A stretch of DNA of 64,000 nt from Gammaproteobacteria bacterium (GTDB lineage: Bacteria; Gemmatimonadota; Gemmatimonadetes; Longimicrobiales; Gaopeijiaceae): contig JAPPHB010000080.1 in assembly GCA_028821195.1 (NCBI GenBank), positions 81,330-145,329 of the forward strand, in the 5' to 3' direction. Positions 20,256-31,342 of this stretch are shown here, piece after piece. The translations under genes and the position numbers were made by a program. Each line of letters starts with the position of its first letter. The stretch's first letter is position 1. The notes under the pieces were generated by a model that saw only the letters and a program-made list of their open reading frames with translations, made no database searches and was not told where the DNA came from.

Positions 20256-20870
20256 ATGCGCGACCAGGATTTCTTGACCATCGCCCACCGCTGGATCCTG
20301 GCGCTGGCGTGCCTTGTCGTGCCAGCGGCGTCGGCCGCCGCGCAGGAGCCCGAGGAGGAGGACCTGGTTCCGGCCGGGTTCGGGACCCTGCTGCAGGACG
20401 AGGTCTCGCTCTCGCTCCGCTCCCAGGATCTGCTGATCAAGGCCACCCCGCTGGCCGAGGAGGTGACGCGGCTCACGGCACCCGACACCCACGCCCGCCT
20501 CTCGGCGCTGGCCGCCGCACACCGCGAGACGCTCGAATTCCAGACGCGGTCGACCGACCCGGTGCTCTTCCTGGTTTCGGTGTTCAGCTACCAGCCCGAC
20601 GTCACCTACCAGCCCGAAGACATCAACATCGTCAACCAGGGAATTCGCGAACGGCCGCTGGCCATTCAGGCGATCACCCCGGGATGGGGCGTGCAGCGGC
20701 TGGACCAGCAGGAAACGCAGATGGCGATCTACGCCTTCAGCCCCTTCATCAACCTCGACCTCGACCTCGAGATCGAGTACAGGGACGCGCGCAACGCCGG
20801 CTGGCAGCGGATTCTGACCGTGCTGGAAGCCGAGCGCGCGAAGGTGCGGGCGCGGGCGGGAGGCTGGTAG
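20256..20870 (+). CDS. Secreted protein of unknown function
   Basis: I do not recognise this 204-residue protein. It has an N-terminal signal peptide with the hydrophobic core WILALACLVVPAASAAAQ and likely cleavage after AAA-Q around residue 29. An acidic segment (EPEEEDL) follows. The mature part seems mixed alpha/beta, with a conserved-looking stretch TDPVLFLVSVFSYQPDVTYQPED and a C-terminal helix. No Cys, membrane helix or repeat is present. AGGAGG lies before its ATG (20244-20249). It follows engB after 50 bases and converges on the sigma54-type activator gene 16 bases away. A periplasmic or outer-membrane-associated role is inferred only from the signal. Confidence 0.75.
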   Translation: MRDQDFLTIAHRWILALACLVVPAASAAAQEPEEEDLVPAGFGTLLQDEVSLSLRSQDLLIKATPLAEEVTRLTAPDTHARLSALAAAHRETLEFQTRSTDPVLFLVSVFSYQPDVTYQPEDINIVNQGIRERPLAIQAITPGWGVQRLDQQETQMAIYAFSPFINLDLDLEIEYRDARNAGWQRILTVLEAERAKVRARAGGW

Positions 20871-20886
20871 CCCGGGCGCTGCGGCG

Positions 20887-22658
<1,772 letters not shown>

Positions 22659-22662
<4 letters not shown>

Positions 22663-23192
22663 GGGGCAGCGGAGGTGCGTGGGGCGTGCGAGACGGAGGT
22701 GCCGCGCGAGAGCTCGACGGCGTGCTCGAGAACGGGATCGAGGACATCGAGCCCGTCGCGCACGCCGCCGGTGCTGCCGGGGAAGTTGACGATCACGGTC
22801 CCCCCGCGGAACCCGGCCACGCCCCGCGACAGGTTCGAGTAGGGGGTCTTGAGCGCGCCCCGCGCCCGGAGAGCCTCGGCGAGGCCCGGAGCCTCCCCGT
22901 CGAGCACCGCCAGGGTGGCCTCGGGGGTGACATCGCGGGCTGTGAAGCCGGTTCCCCCGGTGGTAAGGATGACGTGCGCGTCCAGGCGGTCGGACCAGTC
23001 GAGGAGCACCGGCACGATGGCGGCGGTCTCGTCCGGGACGACCGTGCGCGCGACCACCTCGTACCCGCGCGCCCGGCACCACGACTCGATGGCGTCCCCG
23101 CTGGTGTCGGCGCGCTCACCCCGGACACCGAGGTCGCTGGCCGTCAGGATGGCCACGGTCAGGGGGCGGGGGGTTGTCGGTTCGCGGGTCAC
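22659..23192 (-). CDS. MoaB/MogA-family molybdopterin-binding protein
   Basis: MogA-type proteins adenylate molybdopterin; MoaB-type paralogues share the fold. The 177-residue protein has the strand AILTASDLGVRGERADTSG, the signature TTGGTGFTARDVTPEA (77-92) and the SRGVAGFRGGTVIVNFPGS motif of the MPT-binding site. MoaB and MogA cannot be told apart here. GTG 23190-23192 is chosen because GGAGG lies eight bases upstream. The frame is open to 23270 but that part overlaps gcvT. It is coupled (GTGA) to the sigma54 activator gene. No other molybdenum cofactor gene is in the window. Confidence 0.9.
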
Positions 23193-23211
23193 GTCAGGGG
23201 CCTCCGTGCGG

Positions 23212-24321
23212 TCAGCGCCGGATCGAGCCGTGGCGGTAGAAGGGGGGGCGCGCCACCACGGCGGGGACATCCGCGCGGCGGATGCGCACGGCCACCTGCG
23301 TGCCGGGGGCGGCGAGGGGGGTTGGGAGGTACCCCATCGCGATCCCCTCCCCCAGCGACGGGCTCACCGTGCCGCTGGTGAGGGTTCCGGCGACCTCGCC
23401 CTCCGCGACGATCCCGTAGCCGGGCCGCGGGAAGCCCCGTTCCAGCAGACGCAGGCCGACGAGGCGGCGCGGGACTCCTTCGGCCTTGTGGCGCACCAGC
23501 GCGTCCCGCCCCGAAAAGTCGCCCTTCCCCGGCTTCACCACCCAGCCCAGCCCCGACTCGAGCGCGCTGTGTTCCTCGTCCAGATCGTTGCCGTAGAGTG
23601 CGTAGCCCATCTCGAGCCGGAGCGAATCCCGGGCGCCCAGCCCCGTGGGTTCCAGACCGTGCTCGGCCCCGGCTTCGAGCAGCGCGCTCCAGACCGCCGG
23701 CGCGTCGCCGGCCTCCAGGTACAGCTCGAAGCCATCCTCTCCGGTATACCCGGTGCGCGCCACCATCGCCGGCACGCCGGCGACTTCGCCGGTGGTGAAG
23801 CGGTAGTAGCCTACGGCGGACAGGTCCGCTCCGGTGAGCCGGACGAGGATGCCCGCGGCCGAAGGCCCCTGCAGCGCCAGCAGCGCGGTGCGGTCGGAAA
23901 CGTCGCGCACCTCGCAGTCGAAGCCGGACGCGTGCCGCGTGACCCACGCCCAGTCCTTGTCGCGGTTGGCCGCGTTGACCACCAGCAGGTAGCGGTCCTC
24001 GAAGCGATAGACGAGCAGGTCGTCCAGCACGCATCCCTTCTCGTCACAGAAAGCGGAGTATTGAGCCTGCCCCACCTCCAAGCGGCCCGCGTCGTTGGTG
24101 GTAAGCCACTGCACCAGGTCGAGTGCCTCGGCGCCACGCACCTCGAATTCGCCCATGTGCGAGACATCGAAGAGACCCGCGCGCTCGCGCACCGCGTTGT
24201 GCTCCGCGCGGATGCCCCGGCGATACTGGACCGGCATCTCGTATCCCGCGAAGGGCACCATCCTGCCGCCGGCCCGAAGGTGTTCCTCGTGGAGCGGCGT
24301 GCGGGCGAGTCCCGCGCTCAT
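23212..24321 (-). CDS. gcvT: Glycine cleavage system T protein (aminomethyltransferase)
   Basis: GcvT moves the aminomethyl carbon of glycine from lipoyl H protein to tetrahydrofolate. The 369-residue protein begins [32 protein letters not shown]. It has the folate-site signatures [11 protein letters not shown], the catalytic-Asp/[12 protein letters not shown] region, and [17 protein letters not shown]. The C-terminal barrel has ESGLGWVVK and [21 protein letters not shown] 24319-24321 with GAGGGA upstream is preferred to GTG 24351. No gcvH or gcvP gene is adjacent, although the three often cluster. It follows argF after 36 bases, a spacer in which AATGACCGGA(A/G)G occurs twice. Confidence 0.96.
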   Translation of the reverse strand: MSAGLARTPLHEEHLRAGGRMVPFAGYEMPVQYRRGIRAEHNAVRERAGLFDVSHMGEFEVRGAEALDLVQWLTTNDAGRLEVGQAQYSAFCDEKGCVLDDLLVYRFEDRYLLVVNAANRDKDWAWVTRHASGFDCEVRDVSDRTALLALQGPSAAGILVRLTGADLSAVGYYRFTTGEVAGVPAMVARTGYTGEDGFELYLEAGDAPAVWSALLEAGAEHGLEPTGLGARDSLRLEMGYALYGNDLDEEHSALESGLGWVVKPGKGDFSGRDALVRHKAEGVPRRLVGLRLLERGFPRPGYGIVAEGEVAGTLTSGTVSPSLGEGIAMGYLPTPLAAPGTQVAVRIRRADVPAVVARPPFYRHGSIRR

Positions 24322-24357
24322 GGAGTCCCTCTTCCGGTCATTGGCTGCCACCTCCGG

Positions 24358-25287
24358 TCATTCATCATTGCAATCCTCTCCCAGCAGTGCGATCAAGAGC
24401 GCCTTCTGGGTGTGCAATCGGTTCTCCGCCTCCCGGAACACGCGTGAACGGGGGCCTTCCAGGACCGCCTCGGTGACCTCCTCGCCGCGGTGGGCGGGGA
24501 GGCAATGCAGGAAGATCGCCCTTTCGGAGGCCCGCGCCATCAGCGCGCGATCCACGGTATAGCCCGCAAAGGCGTCCCGGCGTGCATCCGCCTCGCCCTC
24601 CTGTCCCATCGAAGCCCACACGTCGGTGGTGACCACATCGGCGCCCTCGGCGGCCTCGCGCGGCGATCGGGTGAAGTGTACGGGGGCGGCCGTGCGGGCG
24701 CGCGCCACGATCCCGGGGTCCGGGTCGAAGCCCCGGGGGCACGCCAGCGCCACCTCGAACCCAAGAATGGACGCGGCGTTAAGCCAGGAGTTGGCCATGT
24801 TGTTTCCGTCTCCGATCCAGGCGACCCGAATTCCGTCGAACCCCGGTCCGAACTCCTCCTGAATGGTCATCAGATCGGCGAGCAGCTGACACGGGTGCAG
24901 GAGGTCGGTGAGGCCGTTGATGACCGGAATCGGCGCCCAGCGGGCGAGCTGCTCGACCTCCTCCTGGTCGAACGTCCGGATCATGATGCCGTCCACGTAG
25001 CGCCCCAGGACGCGCGCGGTGTCGGCGAGCGGTTCGTCGCGTCCGATCTGCGTGTCCACCGCGGAGAGGAAGAGCGCCTGCCCGCCCAACTGGACCATGC
25101 CCACCTCGAACGCCACCCGGGTGCGGGTGGAATTCTTGCGGAAAACCATCGCCAGCGACTTGCCCCGAAGCGGCACGCGCGGACCCTCTCCGGCCTTCAG
25201 GCGCCGAGCGTGCTCCAGCAACGACGCCAGTTCGTCGCGGGTGAAATCCCGGAGGGACAGAAAGTCCTTCTTGCGGGCTGGGGTCAT
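24358..25287 (-). CDS. argF: Ornithine carbamoyltransferase
   Basis: ArgF makes citrulline from ornithine and carbamoyl phosphate in arginine synthesis. The 309-residue protein has the carbamoyl phosphate site STRTR (53-57), HPCQ (131-134), the ornithine-side motif DGNNMANSW, and [11 protein letters not shown] (261-271) with the catalytic Cys. Length matches the catabolic/anabolic OTC family, and the [14 protein letters not shown] segment fits OTC rather than aspartate or acetylornithine carbamoyltransferase. I start at ATG 25287. The open frame extends to 25371 across a hairpin and a palindrome that look regulatory, so argF probably begins its own transcript. Confidence 0.95.
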   Translation of the reverse strand: MTPARKKDFLSLRDFTRDELASLLEHARRLKAGEGPRVPLRGKSLAMVFRKNSTRTRVAFEVGMVQLGGQALFLSAVDTQIGRDEPLADTARVLGRYVDGIMIRTFDQEEVEQLARWAPIPVINGLTDLLHPCQLLADLMTIQEEFGPGFDGIRVAWIGDGNNMANSWLNAASILGFEVALACPRGFDPDPGIVARARTAAPVHFTRSPREAAEGADVVTTDVWASMGQEGEADARRDAFAGYTVDRALMARASERAIFLHCLPAHRGEEVTEAVLEGPRSRVFREAENRLHTQKALLIALLGEDCNDE

Positions 25288-25342
25288 GGACTCGGGGAGG
25301 ACGATTCCCGGTCGGCGGTCGAGATGAGGGTCGGCTGCTTTG

Positions 25343-25361
25343 GTCTGCCATTTTGGCAGAC
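25343..25361. promoter_or_regulatory. Perfect 19-bp palindrome upstream of argF, same core as dnaK repeats
   Basis: GTCTGCCA-TTT-TGGCAGAC is a perfect 8-bp inverted repeat around TTT, 56 bases upstream of the argF ATG. Its left 13 bases, GTCTGCCATTTTG, are identical to both repeats before dnaK. Neither strand shows a T-run after it, so an operator is more likely than a terminator. It could control argF or a transcript crossing from hslU. Confidence 0.65.
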
Positions 25362-25386
25362 GTGCCCCCAAGCTACCAAGGACCGC

Positions 25387-25406
25387 GGTGCCGGGGAAGC
25401 GGCACC
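25387..25406 (-). terminator. Hairpin between hslU and argF
   Basis: A 7-bp stem (GGTGCCG and CGGCACC) with a 6-base loop lies 54 bases after the hslU stop. On the minus strand no uridine run follows, so termination would not be classical. Together with the palindrome it suggests a transcription boundary. Confidence 0.35.
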
Positions 25407-25459
25407 CGGAGAGGGCCAGGATCGCCGAAAACCAGCCGGCGTGGGCAACCCACCGGTTA

Positions 25460-26971
25460 CTACAGGATGTATCGGCGCAGGTCCTCGTCCTCCGCGATCT
25501 CCTCCAGGTGCGTGCGCACGAACCCGCGGTCGACGATGAGCGGGCGCTCCATCTCCTCGCTGGGCAACTCGAAGAGCACCTCTTCCAGGAGCGTCGTCAT
25601 GACGGTCTGCAGGCGCCGGGCGCCGATGTTCTCCATCCGTTCGTTCAGGCGCGCGGCGATGCGCGCGATCTCCTCGACGCCGCCGGGCGTAAACTCGGCC
25701 CGTGCACCCTCGGCCTCGATGAGCGCCTGGTACTGCACCAGCAGGGCGTTGCGCGGCTCCTGCAGGATGCGCTTGAAGTGTCCTTCGTCGAGGCTGTGCA
25801 GTTCCACGCGGATGGGAAAGCGGCCCTGGAGCTCCGGAATGAGGTCGCTGGGCTTGGAGACATGGAAGGCGCCGGCGGCGATGAAGAGGATGTGGTCGGT
25901 GCGCACCAGCCCGTACTTGGTCTGGACGTTGCAACCCTCCACCACCGGCAGCAGGTCGCGCTGGACCCCTCCCCTGCTGACGTCGGGCCCGTAGCCCCCG
26001 CGGTCGCCCGCGATCTTGTCGATCTCGTCCAGGAAGATCATCCCCATGTCTTCCGCGCGGATGAGTGCCTCGTTGACGACCTCGTCCATGTCCACGAGCC
26101 GGTCCAGCTCGTCCTGGATGAGGATGCGGCGCGCTTCCGCGACGGTCACGCTGCGCCGCTTGGTGCGCTTGGGAAGCATCTCCTGGAGCATCTCGGAAAA
26201 GTTGTATTCCATGCCCTCCATGCCGCCCATGGGCACCATCATGCCATCGATGGCCGGAGCCTGGCTGACCTCAACGTCGACTTCCCGCTCCTCGAGTTGC
26301 CCGTCCCGCAGCAGGGTGCGGAGCTTCTCGCGGGTGCGCTGTCGACGCATGATCAGGCGCTCGTCCTCCTCGCTCAGCTCCTCGCCGGCGGCATGCTCCT
26401 GCACGCCCTGGGGACCGGCGACGAAGACCTTGGGAACGCCGTCGGCGACCACCACGGGTCCCGCCGGTGAGGTGCGCCCGTCCATGGGCGGAAGTAAAAG
26501 GTCGAGAAGCTGTTCCTCGACCCGGCGCTCGGCCTCCTCCTGGACGCTGTCCTCACGCTCGGCGCGCACCATGTTCACCGACGTGTCGACGAGGTCGCGG
26601 ATCATCGATTCGACATCCCGGCCCACGTATCCCACCTCCGTGAACTTGGACGCCTCCACCTTGACGAAGGGCGCGCCCGTCAGCCGGGCCAGGCGGCGCG
26701 CGATCTCGGTCTTTCCGACACCGGTGGTGCCCATGAGGATCAGATTGTTGGGCAGGATCTCGTCCCTCAGTTCGTCCTCGACGCGCTGCCGGCGCCAGCG
26801 ATTGCGCATCGCGATGGCGACGGCGCGCTTGGCTTCCTCCTGGCCCACGATGTACTTGTCCAGCTCCGTCACGATCTGGCGGGGCGTGAGCTGCTCGAGC
26901 CAATCGGGCACGGCGTCGGTTTCGGCCGCGGCTGCCGAGGGCGCCGCGGGCTCCGTCGTTGAAACGACCAT
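25460..26971 (-). CDS. hslU: ATP-dependent protease ATPase subunit HslU (ClpY)
   Basis: HslU is the AAA+ unfoldase of the HslUV protease. The 503-residue protein starts at ATG 26969-26971, sharing its A with the hslV stop. It contains the N-terminal TPRQIVTELDKYIVGQEEAK, Walker A GTTGVGKTEIARR, pore loop GYVGRDVE, a long acidic I-domain (about residues 120-260, including a Met/Gly-rich MMVPMGGMEGMEYNF patch) and Walker B MIFLDEIDKIAG. The C-terminus RRYIL is the tail that inserts into HslV to activate it. All essential parts are intact. Confidence 0.97.
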   Translation of the reverse strand: MVVSTTEPAAPSAAAAETDAVPDWLEQLTPRQIVTELDKYIVGQEEAKRAVAIAMRNRWRRQRVEDELRDEILPNNLILMGTTGVGKTEIARRLARLTGAPFVKVEASKFTEVGYVGRDVESMIRDLVDTSVNMVRAEREDSVQEEAERRVEEQLLDLLLPPMDGRTSPAGPVVVADGVPKVFVAGPQGVQEHAAGEELSEEDERLIMRRQRTREKLRTLLRDGQLEEREVDVEVSQAPAIDGMMVPMGGMEGMEYNFSEMLQEMLPKRTKRRSVTVAEARRILIQDELDRLVDMDEVVNEALIRAEDMGMIFLDEIDKIAGDRGGYGPDVSRGGVQRDLLPVVEGCNVQTKYGLVRTDHILFIAAGAFHVSKPSDLIPELQGRFPIRVELHSLDEGHFKRILQEPRNALLVQYQALIEAEGARAEFTPGGVEEIARIAARLNERMENIGARRLQTVMTTLLEEVLFELPSEEMERPLIVDRGFVRTHLEEIAEDEDLRRYIL

Positions 26972-27531
26972 CACAACCTCTCGGACTGGGACCCCAGGTC
27001 CAGAACCGTAATCTCTTCGTTGCTGTAGACGCAGATCTCGCCGGCGATCGCCAGGCTGGCGCGCACGATCTCCGGAGCCGAAAGCGCGGAATGCGCCCTG
27101 AGCGCGCGAGCCGCGGCCAGGGCATAGGCTCCTCCCGAGCCGATCGCCACCACTTCGTCGTCGGGTTCGAGGACGTTGCCGTCTCCTCCGATCAGAAACA
27201 GGTGTTCGGTGTCGGCCACCACCAACAGGGCATCCAGACGACGCAGCGCGCGATCCGTGCGCCAGTCCTTCGCCATTTCCACGCACGCGCGCGTCAGGTT
27301 CGAGGGAAACTGCTCCAGCTTGGCCTCCAGCGTCTCGAAGAGCGTGAACGCGTCCGCGACCGCCCCCGCAAACCCGGCAAGGAAGCGGCCGTCCTTGAGC
27401 GTACGGACCTTGCGGGCCGCGGTTTTCACGATGGTGTCCCCCATCGTGACCTGACCGTCGGCCCCCATGGCGACCTGGCCCTCCTTGCGGACCGCGAGCA
27501 CGGTGGTGCCGTGGAAACTCTGCGTGGTCAT
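26971..27531 (-). CDS. hslV: ATP-dependent protease proteolytic subunit HslV (ClpQ)
   Basis: HslV is the proteasome-like peptidase of HslUV. The 186-residue protein has the Ntn-hydrolase start [20 protein letters not shown] and the typical [20 protein letters not shown] and [15 protein letters not shown] segments. Thr9 is the expected catalytic nucleophile, but the chosen ATG (27529-27531) leaves MTTQSFHG before it, whereas E. coli HslV begins directly with M-Thr. The extension resembles the start of Bacillus ClpQ (MSSFHATT). It would need cleavage of an eight-residue propeptide, or a different N-terminal residue acts. Coupled to hslU by TGATG. Confidence 0.96.
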   Translation of the reverse strand: MTTQSFHGTTVLAVRKEGQVAMGADGQVTMGDTIVKTAARKVRTLKDGRFLAGFAGAVADAFTLFETLEAKLEQFPSNLTRACVEMAKDWRTDRALRRLDALLVVADTEHLFLIGGDGNVLEPDDEVVAIGSGGAYALAAARALRAHSALSAPEIVRASLAIAGEICVYSNEEITVLDLGSQSERL

Positions 27532-27741
27532 GTGTTCTCGGGTCCGGTGAGGGAAGGACATCGCGAAGCCCCATGTGCGAATGGGAGGACCGGCGAGCGA
27601 AAGATGCATCCAGTCAGGCAAAGAGTACACCCGGACGAAGGGCGGGTGCGGTCGATGGCATCCGGGAATCCGCGGGAACGGGGGCCCGACGGTCAGTGCG
27701 CGGGGGTCGCGACGGGTCGGGCGGGCTCGGGTCCCGCCGCG

Positions 27742-28659
27742 TCAGGCGCGCGGGTGCGCACCGCGGTAGATGCGCTTGAGCCGTTCCCTGGATGTGTGCG
27801 TGTAGATCTGCGTCGTGGAAAGCGAGATGTGGCCCAGCAGTTCCTTGACCGACACCAGATCGGCGCCGGAGTCGAGGAGATGGGTCGCGAAGCTGTGCCG
27901 GAGCGAGTGAACGGAAAGCCCCTCCGCCTCTGCCCCGCGTTCCAGCGCATTGCGCACGACATACTGGATGGAGCGCCGCGAGAGGCGGCGGCCGTGGCGG
28001 CTTACGATGGCGGCGCGGCGGTCGCCGTCGTTCAGCGATACCACGCGCTCGCGGTGCGGTTCGTAGCGCCTGAGCGCCCGGACCGCGGCCCCGGTCAGCG
28101 GCACGATGCGCTCCTTGCGGCCCTTCCCCATCACGCGCACGCGGTCGGAGATCAGGTCGACGCGGTCGCGGTCGAGCCCGTGGAGTTCGGCCAGGCGCAC
28201 CCCGCTTCCGTAGAGGATCTCCAGGACCGCCAGGTTGCGCGTGCCGAGAAAGGTGTTCTCGGACGCGCGCGCCTCTGCAACACGGAAGACGGCCTCCGCG
28301 TCGGCCTGCGACATGTGTCCGGGAAGGCGCTTGTCGGCGCGGGGCGTGCGCAGAGCACGCGCGGGATTGCTCTCAATGTGCCCTTCGAGGTGCAGGAAGC
28401 GAAACAGCGAGCGGAGCGCCGAGAGCTTGCGTCCCGAGGTGCGCCGGGAAAGCCGGCGGCGGCGGCAATGTCCGAGGAAGCCCCGCAGGGCGAGTCGGTC
28501 GACGTCGGTCCAGTTCCAGCCGGCGTGCCCGGTGTAGTCGGCGAAGAAGCGCTCGAAGTCCCGAATGTCGCGCCGGTATCCGGAGACCGTGTTCGGGGAA
28601 AGTTGTCGTTCGTCGGCCAGCGACCGCAGAAACTCGCCAGCCTCCGGACTCACGCTCAC
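27742..28659 (-). CDS. xerC: Tyrosine recombinase, XerC/XerD family
   Basis: Xer recombinases resolve chromosome dimers at dif. The 305-residue protein has an N-terminal SAM-like DNA-binding domain (about 1-100). The catalytic set is complete: Arg155 (GSGVRLAEL), Lys179 (VMGKGRKER), His251 and Arg254 (VHSLRHSFATHLL), His277 (LLGHISLSTTQIY) and Tyr286. The start GTG 28659 follows GAGGAGG by twelve bases; the next GTG, two codons in, is equally possible. Position between topA and hslV in a housekeeping operon argues for a chromosomal Xer protein rather than a phage integrase. XerC and XerD cannot be separated with certainty. Confidence 0.9.
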   Translation of the reverse strand: MSVSPEAGEFLRSLADERQLSPNTVSGYRRDIRDFERFFADYTGHAGWNWTDVDRLALRGFLGHCRRRRLSRRTSGRKLSALRSLFRFLHLEGHIESNPARALRTPRADKRLPGHMSQADAEAVFRVAEARASENTFLGTRNLAVLEILYGSGVRLAELHGLDRDRVDLISDRVRVMGKGRKERIVPLTGAAVRALRRYEPHRERVVSLNDGDRRAAIVSRHGRRLSRRSIQYVVRNALERGAEAEGLSVHSLRHSFATHLLDSGADLVSVKELLGHISLSTTQIYTHTSRERLKRIYRGAHPRA

Positions 28660-28675
28660 GCGGCCCCGCGCCTCC

Positions 28676-31342
28676 TCACCGCCGCCTGCGGGTCCGGGCG
28701 GTTCTGGTGCGGCGGCGGCCCTTGCCGGCGGCCTTGCGCGCGGCGGCCCGGGCCAGCAGATCAAGCGCCTCGTCGACTCCAAGGGACTCGGGACTCCGGC
28801 CCTTCGGGATGCTGGCGTTCACCTTGCCGTCCGTCACATAGGGCCCGTAGCGCCCCCTGTAGATGTTCAGGGGTTCGTCCGTCTCCGGGTGCCGGCCTGC
28901 GACCGCGAGCACGGGCCTGCCCGGCCTGACCTCCAGGAGCTGGAGCGCTTCCTCCAGCGTAATGTCGAACGCCCGCTCCAGCGAGTCGAGGTTGCGGTAG
29001 GTCTTCGCCCGGTTGACGTAGGGACCGTACCTGCCCAACCCGGCCTTCACCGGCTGCCCCGTCCCGGGGTCCTCACCCAGCGTGCGAGGAAGTGACAGCA
29101 GCCGGCGAGCGAAGGCCAGATCGACCTGTTCGGGTGACATCCCCTTCGGGAGGCTGGCCCGCTTCGGCTCCGCATCGTCTTCACCCAATTGAACATAGGG
29201 GCCGAACGGGCCGGTGCGGGCGTAGACGTTGAGTCCGGTTTCGTCCCGGCCGAGGGGGCTCCTGCCGCGCAGCCGCAGCTCGATCAGTTCCGAGGCCTTT
29301 TCCGGAGTCAGTTCATCGATCAGGAGGTCCACCGGAAGCGTAGCCCTTGGGCTGTCCTTCGCCTCCCCCCGCTGGAGAAAGACGTGCTGCTTGCCGATGC
29401 GAACGAGGAGGGGATCGCCCGTAGCCGGGTCGTCGCCCACGGCCAGGGCCGGATAGTCGATGCGGGGAAGCTCTTCCTCGATCCGCGTCTCCAGGCCGGG
29501 CGCGCCATCGCCATCGCCCCGGAAGAAGTCCGAGAGGAAGCGCACGTGATCGACGGATCCGCCGGCGATGCGGTCGAGGGCATCCTCCATTCCTGCCGTG
29601 AACTTGAGATCCACGTAGTGCGGGAAGTGGTCGCGCAGCAGATGTGTGACGCACAGGCCCACGTACGTGGGCACCAGGACGCCCTTCTTGCGGATTGCGT
29701 AGTTGCGCTCGCGGAGCTTGGCGAGCGTGGGTTCGTACGTGGAGGGTCGCCCGATGCCCTCCTCCTCGAGCTTGCGCACCAGCGTCGCCTCCGAAAAGCG
29801 CGAGCGTGGCTGTGTGCGGTTGCCCAGGGGCTTGACTTCGATGATGTCGACGCGCGCAGCCGGCTCGTCCCCGGAGGGAGGGTTCGCAAGGGTGGCCTCA
29901 TCTCCGCCCACGATCTGACCCTCCACCAGCCTGGGCAGGATGACGTCCTTGCGACTCGTGCCCCACACACGCAGGAACCCGTCGAAACGCACCACTGTGC
30001 CCACCGACCGGAAGATGTGGCCGTCTTCGCCCGCATCCACCGTGAACTCGATGATGGTGCGGGCGATGCGCGCGTCGGCCATCTGCGAAGCCACGGCGCG
30101 TCGCCAGATCATCCCATACAACTTGAGCTGGTCGGCGTCCAGTATCCCACGGAGCGACTCGGGAGTGCGGCGGATCGAGGTCGGGCGGATGGCTTCGTGC
30201 GCTTCCTGCGCGCTGCGGGAGCGGGTCGCGAACTGACGCCGCTGGTGGTAGTTGGCTCCGAGCTTTTCGCGGATGAACCCGGCAGTCTCCGCCAGCGCGG
30301 CCTGGCTGAGGCTCACGGAGTCGGTGCGCATGTAGGTGATCAGACCCTGGCGGTCGCCCCCGCCCAGATTGACCCCCTCGTAGAGCTGCTGCGCCAGCCT
30401 CATCGTCCGCCTGGGCGTCATGCGCAGCTTGGAGCTCGCCGCCTGCTGCAGGGTGGAGGTGATGAAGGGGGGCGCCGGGCGCCGCCGCGACTCCTTCTCC
30501 TCGACGCGCCCGACCCGCCAGGGACGGGTCGCCGTTGCCTCCCGGGCAACGCGGGCCGCCGCAGCTTCATCCAGCACCACCACGCCCGCGGAGCGCCGCA
30601 GCGCGCCGGTCCTGGCGTCGAAGTTCTTCGCGGTGGCGACGGTCTTGCCACCTGTGCGGATCAGATCGGCGGCGAAGCCGGCGTCTTCGCCGTCCCGCCC
30701 CGCGGGCCCGGCTTCGGCGAGGGTTGCCTTCACGGCCCAGTATTCGGAGGACCTGAACCTCTGGCGCTCCTCTTCTCTCTCCACCACGAGACGCAGCGCG
30801 GCGCTCTGCACCCGGCCGGCGCTCAGCCCGGCTCGCACCTTCTTCCAGAGCACGGGTGAGAGCGTGTAGCCGAACAGGCGATCAAGGACGCGGCGGGTCT
30901 CCTGTGCGCGGACCAGCTGTCCGTCCACCTGGCGCGGATCCTCAAGAGCGGCCCTGATGGCGCTCGACGTGATCTCGTGGAATGCGATGCGCTGAACCGG
31001 GATGCGCGGCTTGAGGACCTCGAGGAGGTGCCAACTGATGGACTCGCCCTCACGGTCCTCGTCGGTCGCGAGGATGATCTCCTCCGCGTCGCGGACCTTC
31101 TTGCGAAGCGCGGTGATGTGCTTCTTCGACTCCGGGGGAATCACGTAGACCGGCTCGAAGTTCCCGTCGACGTCAACGCCCAGCCTGGCCCACGGCTGCG
31201 AGCGAAGACGCTCCGGGATCTCCTTGGCGGTGCGGGGCAGGTCGCGGATGTGGCCAAAGCTCGCCGCCACTTCATAGTCCCGGCCGAGGAAGCGCTCTAT
31301 GGTCTTGCCCTTCGCGGGCGATTCGACGATGACGAGCTTCAT
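28676..31342 (-). CDS. topA: DNA topoisomerase I (type IA)
   Basis: TopA relaxes negative supercoils. The 888-residue protein has the TOPRIM domain starting MKLVIVESPAKGKTIERFLG with acidic triad TDEDREGE (93-100), and the active-site tyrosine Tyr337 in GLITYMRTDS. DNA-contact motifs include SAGRVQSAALR and EGIGRPSTYEPTL. The C-terminal half lacks the Cys4 zinc ribbons of E. coli TopA. Instead it carries repeats containing GPFGPYVQLG, GRYGPYVNRA and GRYGPYVTDG, as in mycobacterial-type enzymes, and ends in a basic Arg/Thr tail. ATGA overlap with aroK and 16 bases to the xerC-like start suggest one operon. Confidence 0.97.
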   Translation of the reverse strand: MKLVIVESPAKGKTIERFLGRDYEVAASFGHIRDLPRTAKEIPERLRSQPWARLGVDVDGNFEPVYVIPPESKKHITALRKKVRDAEEIILATDEDREGESISWHLLEVLKPRIPVQRIAFHEITSSAIRAALEDPRQVDGQLVRAQETRRVLDRLFGYTLSPVLWKKVRAGLSAGRVQSAALRLVVEREEERQRFRSSEYWAVKATLAEAGPAGRDGEDAGFAADLIRTGGKTVATAKNFDARTGALRRSAGVVVLDEAAAARVAREATATRPWRVGRVEEKESRRRPAPPFITSTLQQAASSKLRMTPRRTMRLAQQLYEGVNLGGGDRQGLITYMRTDSVSLSQAALAETAGFIREKLGANYHQRRQFATRSRSAQEAHEAIRPTSIRRTPESLRGILDADQLKLYGMIWRRAVASQMADARIARTIIEFTVDAGEDGHIFRSVGTVVRFDGFLRVWGTSRKDVILPRLVEGQIVGGDEATLANPPSGDEPAARVDIIEVKPLGNRTQPRSRFSEATLVRKLEEEGIGRPSTYEPTLAKLRERNYAIRKKGVLVPTYVGLCVTHLLRDHFPHYVDLKFTAGMEDALDRIAGGSVDHVRFLSDFFRGDGDGAPGLETRIEEELPRIDYPALAVGDDPATGDPLLVRIGKQHVFLQRGEAKDSPRATLPVDLLIDELTPEKASELIELRLRGRSPLGRDETGLNVYARTGPFGPYVQLGEDDAEPKRASLPKGMSPEQVDLAFARRLLSLPRTLGEDPGTGQPVKAGLGRYGPYVNRAKTYRNLDSLERAFDITLEEALQLLEVRPGRPVLAVAGRHPETDEPLNIYRGRYGPYVTDGKVNASIPKGRSPESLGVDEALDLLARAAARKAAGKGRRRTRTARTRRRR

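Noticed and set aside
25343..25361. Intrinsic terminator after hslU
   Set aside because: The stem is perfect, but no T-run follows on either strand and the sequence recurs upstream of dnaK, so an operator fits better.
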